Assembly: GCA_900551815.1 (NCBI GenBank)
Contig: URXE01000046.1
Span: 1 to 18,965 of the forward strand
Source: an uncultured Collinsella sp.
GTDB lineage: Bacteria; Actinomycetota; Coriobacteriia; Coriobacteriales; Coriobacteriaceae
Reading direction: 5' to 3'
DNA length: 18,965 nucleotides
Every line of letters starts with the position of its first letter. The stretch's first letter is position 1. Below are positions 1-4,858 of this stretch, in pieces. The notes under the pieces were generated by a model, which made no database searches, was not told where the DNA came from, and saw only the letters and a program-made list of their open reading frames with translations. A program made the position numbers and the translations under genes.

Positions 1-88
1 CCAAATCCCGAATAATCTGTTGTCTGCCAGCGAGATGGGCAGGAACCTCACCAAAACTGGGGGTAAACGGGTTCTCGAGATATTTCAC
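1..88 (-). CDS. ATPase-like protein, N-terminal fragment (partial at window edge)
   Basis: Only the first 29 codons are inside the window; the gene runs leftward off the edge. It starts at a GTG at 88-86, preceded by a good ribosome binding site (AAAGGAGA, about 5 bases upstream). The peptide has the pattern NPF-P-FG-P---AGR, which resembles the opening of bacterial AAA-type ATP-binding proteins, where an NPFTPxFG stretch leads to an AGR box shortly before the Walker A motif. The Walker A motif itself would lie outside the window, so the family call rests on about 25 residues. No neighbour informs its role, and the substrate is unknown. Confidence 0.5.
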   Translation of the reverse strand, partial: MKYLENPFTPSFGEVPAHLAGRQQIIRDL

Positions 89-112
89 AAGGCTCTCCTT
101 TCACACCGCCGT

Positions 113-136
113 TTAACTTCATTTTACTTTAGTTAA
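113..136. promoter_or_regulatory. AT-rich promoter zone with inverted repeat TTAACT-N12-AGTTAA
   Basis: This lies 25-48 bases upstream of the GTG start of the leftmost gene. Two perfect 6-base arms (113-118 and 131-136) flank a 12-base AT-rich spacer. The local AT content is far above the surrounding coding DNA, as expected for a promoter, and the symmetry could be a repressor operator. No convincing -35/-10 pair could be fixed, so the operator role is a guess. Confidence 0.25.
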
Positions 137-205
137 TTCTGATTAAAAGTGAGGGCTCTCTATCTAGAGCATCAATTAGGCGTGTGCGCCGTCGGCGTGG
201 CGCTC

Positions 206-240
206 GAATGTGACAAAGGGACAGTCCCTTTGTCACATTC
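206..240. repeat. Perfect 35-base palindromic repeat (17-bp arms, 1-base centre)
   Basis: The left arm 206-222 and right arm 224-240 are exact reverse complements (GAATGTGACAAAGGGAC and its complement) around a single A at 223. There is no T-tract on either side, so it is not a standard intrinsic terminator. It overlaps the last codons of the trmL-like gene, whose stop codon (233-235) lies inside the right arm. A perfect, compact, T-less palindrome at a gene 3' end is typical of REP-type or other small dispersed elements. I recall this TGACAAAGGGAC palindrome as common in Coriobacteriia, but could not verify that here. Confidence 0.8.
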
Positions 241-832
241 CCGGAAAGCCTGTTTGGCGCAGGGCCTCGTAGAGGACGATGGCGGCGCTGTTGGAGAGGT
301 TGAGGGCGCTGATGCGGTAGTCGTCCGGATTGATGAAGTTGCCGCAGATATCCTGCCGAAGGATGGCTTCGTGGTCGTCCTCGGTATGCCCGAGCGATTC
401 CTCGTGGGCTTCCCATGCCTCGGCGTTGTCAAGCGAATCGCAATCGCGCAGCATCGGGATGCGCTCGCAGCGCTCGGGCGCCGCGGCGAGTAGCTCCTCG
501 GGAATGCCCGAGCTCTCGCTGCCAAAGACCAGGTAGTCGCCATCGCGGTAGGTACTCTGCGCATAGGTTCGGCGCGCCTTTTTGGTCAGCAGATGCAGGC
601 GCTCGTCGGCGGGGGAGAGGCCGTTGCGCGCAAGGAAATCCTCCCAGCCGGCATAGGTCGTCACGTCCAAGTTTTGCCAGTAGCCCAGACCGGCGCGACG
701 TACCGTCTTGTCATCGAGCGAAAAGCCCAGTGGCTCCACCAGATGCAGATGGGCGCCGGTGACCACGCAGGTACGGCCGATATTGCCCGTATTGGCCGGA
801 ATCTCGGGTGCATACAGCACGATATTGAACAT
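233..832 (-). CDS. trmL: tRNA (cytidine(34)-2'-O)-methyltransferase, TrmL/SPOUT family
   Basis: A SPOUT-class methyltransferase of 199 aa, predicted to add a 2'-O-methyl group to the wobble nucleotide of certain leucine tRNAs using S-adenosylmethionine. Hallmarks are NTGNIGR (14-20), the knot segment FGSESSGIP (103-111) and the C-terminal ALNLSNSAAIVLYEALRQ (176-193). E. coli TrmL is about 157 aa. The extra length is a roughly 42-residue acidic insert (about 131-173) between RIPM and the LNLSN knot motif. The ATG at 832 is chosen because AAGGA lies just upstream and the protein then begins MFNIVLYAPEIP, as in the family; a longer in-frame opening reads through a terminator-like hairpin. The C-terminus is shorter than E. 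coli TrmL, and its final Met and stop codon come from the palindrome at 206-240. Confidence 0.88.
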   Translation of the reverse strand: MFNIVLYAPEIPANTGNIGRTCVVTGAHLHLVEPLGFSLDDKTVRRAGLGYWQNLDVTTYAGWEDFLARNGLSPADERLHLLTKKARRTYAQSTYRDGDYLVFGSESSGIPEELLAAAPERCERIPMLRDCDSLDNAEAWEAHEESLGHTEDDHEAILRQDICGNFINPDDYRISALNLSNSAAIVLYEALRQTGFPGM

Positions 833-856
833 GAATTTCCTTAGCTCAGAACGAAA

Positions 857-887
857 AACCACCACGAAGGGTACCTTCGTGGTGGTT
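857..887 (-). terminator. Intrinsic terminator after the COG0523 GTPase gene (or trmL leader attenuator)
   Basis: The arms 857-870 and 874-887 (AACCACCACGAAGG and its complement) are perfect over 14 bp with a 3-base loop. Read on the minus strand the hairpin is followed by a TTTTT run (about 854-858) and further Ts. It lies 41 bases past the stop codon of the 928-2058 gene. It also ends only about 24 bases before the trmL ATG, so it could act as a terminator or as an attenuator in the trmL leader. Confidence 0.75.
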
Positions 888-927
888 AGGCGGTTACGTA
901 GGCGGACAAATGCCCGCTTGGATAAAC

Positions 928-2058
928 CTAGGCGCGGTGCCAGTCGGTCAGGCAGGCATCGAGGGAGGCGATGAGCGCATCCTTGTCCATGTGACGGCCG
1001 ATGATGCACAGGCTCGTCATGCGGTCGCCCGTCTCGTCGTCCCAAATTTGCATGATCTCGGGGTTCTCGTCGATGATCTTCTGCTTCTCGCCCTCGGGCG
1101 CCGAGTCAACGAACAGGCCGTTCTCCATCAGGCGCATCTGGTGGCCGGCTTGCTCGAACATGTAGCACATGTCCGGATCGCCGGTCTGCCACAGCGGGCC
1201 CTTGACGCGAATGACCTCGTCGGGCCACTCCTGCTCAACAAAATCGGTGAACTTCTGCAGGTCAAACGGCTTGCGGCGCGAGTACACAAAGGTCTCGATG
1301 TCGTACTCGAGCACCTCGGGGTCGTCGTGCTCCTCGGGATGCTCCATGGCCTCGATCCAGGCGGCGGAGTTGTAGGCGCGCATAAAGTCGAAGCGGTCGG
1401 TGTCGAGCAGCTCCTCCATGGGGACCTCGCCGTTTTGGGCCTCGACGATCACGGCATCTTTCTGCAGGCTGCGCACGATGGCCTTGAGCTCGGCGATCTG
1501 CTCAGGGCTCACGGTATCGGTCTTGTTGAGAATCAGCGTGGAGCAGAACTCGATCTGCTGGATGAGCAGGCTCTCGATGTCGTCCTCGTCGATATCCTCT
1601 GCCAGCAGGTCGCGACCGCCGTTGAACTCGTCGTACATGCGGGCGCAGTCGACCACGGCCACGATGTTGTCGAGCGCGAGCTTGGGCTCGCCGCCCACCT
1701 TGGCCTCGTCGCAGAAGCTCGAGATGGTGTAGGCGATGGGGATAGGCTCGCAAATACCCGATGCCTCGATGATGATGTAGTCGAAGTTGCCCGAATCGGC
1801 GATGCCCTGCAGCTGGTTGGCAAGGTCGTCCGAAAGCGTGCAGCAGATGCAGCCGTTGGTGAGCGGGATGAGGTCATCGGTCTCGGAAAGGCCGCCGTCG
1901 GCGATAAGGCTGGCGTCGACGTTGATCTCGCCGATGTCGTTGACGATCACGGCGGCGCGGATGCCGCCGTCGTTAGCGAGGATGTGGTTGAGCAGCGTGG
2001 TCTTGCCGGCACCGAGGTATCCGGTAAGCATGATGATCTTCACGGGTTTGTTGGGCAT
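928..2058 (-). CDS. COG0523/CobW-family GTPase, putative metallochaperone
   Basis: A 376-aa G3E-family GTPase. Members hydrolyse GTP to deliver metals such as zinc or cobalt to target proteins in the cytoplasm. The Walker A is GYLGAGKT (13-20), the CxCC metal motif is GCICC (69-73), the ASGICEPIPIA stretch follows the Walker B strand, and NKTD is the guanine-specificity motif. The C-terminal part carries the usual CobW C-terminal domain (about 225-370). The start at 2058 is chosen over an upstream in-frame ATG (2079) because AAAGGAGG lies 4 bases before it, inside the longer reading. There is no His-rich loop, so the metal cannot be named. The bases upstream show no obvious Zur-type operator. 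A terminator-like hairpin follows the gene. Confidence 0.88.
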   Translation of the reverse strand: MPNKPVKIIMLTGYLGAGKTTLLNHILANDGGIRAAVIVNDIGEINVDASLIADGGLSETDDLIPLTNGCICCTLSDDLANQLQGIADSGNFDYIIIEASGICEPIPIAYTISSFCDEAKVGGEPKLALDNIVAVVDCARMYDEFNGGRDLLAEDIDEDDIESLLIQQIEFCSTLILNKTDTVSPEQIAELKAIVRSLQKDAVIVEAQNGEVPMEELLDTDRFDFMRAYNSAAWIEAMEHPEEHDDPEVLEYDIETFVYSRRKPFDLQKFTDFVEQEWPDEVIRVKGPLWQTGDPDMCYMFEQAGHQMRLMENGLFVDSAPEGEKQKIIDENPEIMQIWDDETGDRMTSLCIIGRHMDKDALIASLDACLTDWHRA

Positions 2059-2062
2059 GTGC

Positions 2063-2070
2063 CCTCCTTT
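2063..2070 (-). promoter_or_regulatory. Ribosome binding site fixing the COG0523 gene start
   Basis: AAAGGAGG on the minus strand, 4 bases before the ATG at 2058. It overlaps the codons of the longer in-frame alternative starting at 2079, which has no comparable site, so the shorter start is preferred. Confidence 0.75.
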
Positions 2071-2144
2071 GTTAGACATGGCTTACAGTTGAATCTTATG
2101 CCAAACGCCTGCTCTTATACCCACGCGCCGGCAAATAACACAAG

Positions 2145-2486
2145 CTACTCCCAGGCTCCCCATACATCGGGGCAATAACCGACGGTGGCCTTCTTACCGT
2201 TGCGCACGATGGGCTCGGCTAGAACCTGCTGGTTCTCGAGCAGCTTGTCGAAGCGCTGGCTAGGGGTGAGGTGCTGGATGAGCGCGAGCGTCTCCTCGTC
2301 CTTGGCTTTGGGGTTGAGCAGCTTGTCGATGCCGCCGACCGCCTGCATCACGCTCGTGAGCTCGCCCTTGCTCATCTCCTTTTCCTTAAGGTCGATAAAC
2401 TGCACCTTAATGCGGCGCTCTTTGAAGAAGCGCTGTGCTTTCTTGGTATCGAAGGACTTTTTGGTGCCAAAAATCTGCACGTTCAT
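2145..2486 (-). CDS. ArsC/Spx-like thioredoxin-fold protein lacking the catalytic cysteine
   Basis: A small 113-aa protein of the ArsC/Spx/YffB fold: start IFGTKKSFDTKKA, then FFKERRI, FIDLKEKEMSKGEL and a C-terminal PIVRNGKKATVGY (about 92-104), the family's conserved basic segment. The family's active cysteine sits at the position that is Ser11 here, and the second Spx cysteine position is Thr14. The protein therefore cannot perform classic thiol arsenate reduction by the known mechanism. A role as a redox-independent adaptor or glutathione-type binding protein is possible but not shown. It lies 17 bases downstream of the flavodoxin gene on the same strand, so the two are probably co-transcribed. 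The ribosome binding site (GGCGGAA) is weak. Confidence 0.8.
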   Translation of the reverse strand: MNVQIFGTKKSFDTKKAQRFFKERRIKVQFIDLKEKEMSKGELTSVMQAVGGIDKLLNPKAKDEETLALIQHLTPSQRFDKLLENQQVLAEPIVRNGKKATVGYCPDVWGAWE

Positions 2487-2503
2487 GTATTTGTTCCGCC
2501 GTT

Positions 2504-3127
2504 CTACCTGATGAAGTTGGTCGTTGCTCGATCTGCCTCGGGTGCGTTGATGCCGGCGGCCTGTCCTGCCTCGATACAGCGAAGGAGCCAGGCCATGTTT
2601 TTGCCGATGTTGCGCATGGTGGCAAGGCCCTCGGCGTCCCCATTGGCGTCGCCGGGCACGCGACCAAACACGTTGTTCCAGTACGTGGAGGCAACCACGG
2701 GCATCTGGTTGATGGTGAAGTACTTGTTGAGTACGTCGAAGGTCGTCGACGTACCGCCGCGACGGGCGACGGCGATGGCAGCGCCCGGCTTGTGCGCAAA
2801 GGCCTTGCTGCCGGCATAGAAGGCGCGATCGAGGGCCGAAAGGATGCGGCCGCTGGGGTGCGCATAGTAGACAGGTGAGCCAAAAACAAAGCCATCTGCC
2901 TGCTCGGCGGCAGCGATGAGCTCGTTCACTACGTCATCGCCAAAGGTGCAGCGACCGCCAAGCTTGCCGCACTGGCCGCAACCGATGCAATCGCGAATGG
3001 GCTTGGCGCCCAGCTGAAACACCTCGGTATCAATGCCTTCGGCATTGAGCTGCTCGGCGACCTCGGCGAGTGCGCGGGCGGTGTTGCCGTTTGCCTTGGG
3101 GCTGCCATTGACCAAAAGAACCTTCAT
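2504..3127 (-). CDS. Flavodoxin-like NAD(P)H-dependent FMN reductase / iron-sulfur flavoprotein family
   Basis: A 207-aa cytosolic flavoprotein of the multimeric flavodoxin / NADPH-dependent FMN reductase group. The phosphate-binding loop is NGSPKANGNTA (8-18), and the FMN-contacting segment is GSPVYYAHPSGRILSALDR (83-101). A cysteine cluster DCIGCGQC, followed by a fourth cysteine (C47, C50, C53, C60), matches family members that carry an iron-sulfur centre or a metal-stabilised loop. It probably passes electrons from NAD(P)H via FMN to small acceptors; the acceptor cannot be told. The ATG at 3127 is preferred over an adjacent GTG at 3130 because AGGGAG then sits 6 bases upstream. It is followed closely by the ArsC-like gene, suggesting a two-gene redox operon. 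Confidence 0.85.
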   Translation of the reverse strand: MKVLLVNGSPKANGNTARALAEVAEQLNAEGIDTEVFQLGAKPIRDCIGCGQCGKLGGRCTFGDDVVNELIAAAEQADGFVFGSPVYYAHPSGRILSALDRAFYAGSKAFAHKPGAAIAVARRGGTSTTFDVLNKYFTINQMPVVASTYWNNVFGRVPGDANGDAEGLATMRNIGKNMAWLLRCIEAGQAAGINAPEADRATTNFIR

Positions 3128-3201
3128 CACAAACTCCCTCTGCTTTTGGTGACTTCTGCAGAGGATTATCGCACGATGGGGGAGGCGGCGCGGGCGCGGT
3201 G

Positions 3202-4731
3202 CTAATCCAGTTTGGTACCTGGCACCTGCACGGCTTTCCCGAGCAACGCTTTGAGCTCGTTCAAAATGGAAACGGGCTGTCGGTCAACGCTGTTCAGATG
3301 GAGCGTGGCCACGCGAATGGGCGGCTGATATTCAAGCGAGCCGATGAGCACGGGAGAACCCAGGAATCGTTCGATTTCGTTTGCGAGCTCGTCGATTGCC
3401 TCGGGGCCGAGCTCATCGAAAAGCGCCACGAACATTGGTCCCGTCGAGCGGAACAGGCGACCCTTGCCGCGCGAACAATCCATGAGGCAGGCGGCGCTTT
3501 CGGCGAGCACGCGGTCGCCTGCATCGAATCCAAAGCGGGCATTGACTTCGGCGATATCGTCGACCTTAATGGCAATAAAGCCTGCCTTGCGCGGCACGCG
3601 ACGCATTTCGCCAATGGCGTTGACCAGGGCGTGAATATCGCCCAGGCCGGTCACGGAATCGGTCGTATCTGCCAAGCTTCGGTTGATGATAATGCCCACA
3701 TACATGTTGGGCTCGGTATCGGTTCCATCCAAGCGGTAGCCCGTGCAGTCGCAAAGCACGTATTTTCCAGTGGCATCCATTACGCGATACTGCATGTAGT
3801 GGAAGTGCCACGTGCCGTTTATCACCATGTCGAGCTCGGCGCGTACGTTGTCGCGGTCCTCGGGATGAACGCGGGCGAGCCACATGTCGAGTGAGTTAAA
3901 AGGGTGCTGGGAGGGCAGGTCAAAATCGCGCACGGCGTTAACCGACCATTGCGATTCGCCCGTATCGAGGTTAAGGATGAACGGATAGCGCGTCTCGGAG
4001 CTCATGGAGATCGCTTGGAACGCTCGGTCGTTGCAGGGAAGCTGATCGACGATTGGGCGTTGCGGCGCATCATTGTCTTTCGGTTGCTGCACACGATGCA
4101 TAAGCTTATAGCGATACATCTTGCGATCGGCATCCATCGTCATCTGGCGACGCGTGTCGCCGGCAAGTGGATCGACGCGCGAGCAGCCAAAGCTAAAACT
4201 GCCGATCATGGGCGCCTTGCCGCCTGAGCTCGCCTCGATCAGCCCGGCACGTACCTGCTCCAAGCGCTGCTCGAGTTCAGCCTCGTTTGCGGAGGGCGAG
4301 ATGAGCACAAACTCGTCTCCACCGATGCGGAACAGCATCTCATCGTGCTCCATGGTTTCGGAGAGCGTGCGGCAGATGCTCAGAATATAGCGATTGCCTT
4401 CGGCGTGGCCAAACCTATCATTGCAATGTTTGAGATGGTCGATGTCAATATAGGCGCAGGTAAAGGGGTCGCCTTTGCGCCAGAGCTGCTCGACGTGACG
4501 GTCGAGTCCGCTGCGGTTGCCCAAGTTGGTGAGCGGGTCGATATAGGCGTTGCTCTCAAGCAGCCGGCGCTCTTGTTGCAGGATGGCATGCGTCTTTTGC
4601 AGTTGCTCGCCAACGGCGCGTAGTTCAGCAGGCAGCGCGGCAACATCGAGTTCGGCGGTCGAGATGCCATTCGCAAGTCGCTGAAGATAGGCAATAATCG
4701 ATTGCTCACCCAGGCGATATGACTCGTTCAT
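3202..4731 (-). CDS. GGDEF-PAS-(degenerate GGDEF) diguanylate cyclase
   Basis: A 509-aa protein predicted to make cyclic di-GMP from two GTP. Order: a short N-terminal helix (about 1-60), a first GGDEF domain (about 61-215) with LTNLGNR, the metal-binding IDIDHLKHCND and the intact signature RIGGDEF (135-141), a PAS_3-like sensor (about 245-355, with RVHPEDRDNV), then a second GGDEF-like domain (about 358-460) where the signature is lost (STGPMFVAL). The inhibitory RxxD site before the first GGDEF is absent (EHDE there). No membrane segments or signal peptide were seen, so it is probably cytosolic. The start at 4731 is set by AAGGAGG 9 bases upstream; an in-frame ATG at 4758 would place that site inside the gene. 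It lies downstream of a close paralogue on the same strand. Confidence 0.85.
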   Translation of the reverse strand: MNESYRLGEQSIIAYLQRLANGISTAELDVAALPAELRAVGEQLQKTHAILQQERRLLESNAYIDPLTNLGNRSGLDRHVEQLWRKGDPFTCAYIDIDHLKHCNDRFGHAEGNRYILSICRTLSETMEHDEMLFRIGGDEFVLISPSANEAELEQRLEQVRAGLIEASSGGKAPMIGSFSFGCSRVDPLAGDTRRQMTMDADRKMYRYKLMHRVQQPKDNDAPQRPIVDQLPCNDRAFQAISMSSETRYPFILNLDTGESQWSVNAVRDFDLPSQHPFNSLDMWLARVHPEDRDNVRAELDMVINGTWHFHYMQYRVMDATGKYVLCDCTGYRLDGTDTEPNMYVGIIINRSLADTTDSVTGLGDIHALVNAIGEMRRVPRKAGFIAIKVDDIAEVNARFGFDAGDRVLAESAACLMDCSRGKGRLFRSTGPMFVALFDELGPEAIDELANEIERFLGSPVLIGSLEYQPPIRVATLHLNSVDRQPVSILNELKALLGKAVQVPGTKLD

Positions 4732-4740
4732 GATGGATAA

Positions 4741-4747
4741 CCTCCTT
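4741..4747 (-). promoter_or_regulatory. Ribosome binding site fixing the GGDEF-PAS gene start
   Basis: AAGGAGG on the minus strand, 9 bases before the ATG at 4731. It falls within the longer in-frame alternative from 4758, which has no such site of its own. Confidence 0.7.
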
Positions 4748-4769
4748 GGGCGGAACAACGGTTTGTATC

Positions 4770-4800
4770 ATATCCCCAATTCGGTTTGAATTGGGGATAT
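4770..4800. repeat. Perfect hairpin between the two c-di-GMP genes
   Basis: The 13-base arms 4770-4782 and 4788-4800 (ATATCCCCAATTC and its complement) pair perfectly around a 5-base loop. Neither strand has a T-run after it, so a simple intrinsic terminator is doubtful. It lies in the 127-base gap after the EAL gene stop and just before the ribosome binding site of the next gene, so it may set the level of read-through, protect an mRNA end, or be an operator. Confidence 0.7.
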
Positions 4801-4824
4801 AAGTTAGCTAATGGAGACAAATTC

Positions 4825-4845
4825 CCCCTCCGGCGGTGGCGTTTT
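4825..4845. repeat. 21-base unit shared with the terminator at 16405-16442 (single arm)
   Basis: This stretch is the exact reverse complement of 16405-16425, which forms the left arm and part of the loop of a strong terminator after the first surface-protein gene. Here the matching second arm is missing. It lies just past the stop codon of the GGDEF/EAL gene, so it may be a decayed copy of a reused terminator sequence. Confidence 0.6.
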
Positions 4846-4858
4846 GCGCGCGAGCGTA

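Noticed and set aside
833..1045. N-terminal extension of trmL to 1045
   Set aside because: The extra residues come from the hairpin and the end of the COG0523 gene, and the family begins at MFNIVLY.
910..2178. 422-aa open frame on the plus strand opposite the COG0523 gene
   Set aside because: It is a shadow of the well-supported minus-strand GTPase: no ribosome binding site, low-complexity Val/Asp/Leu-rich content, no recognisable family.
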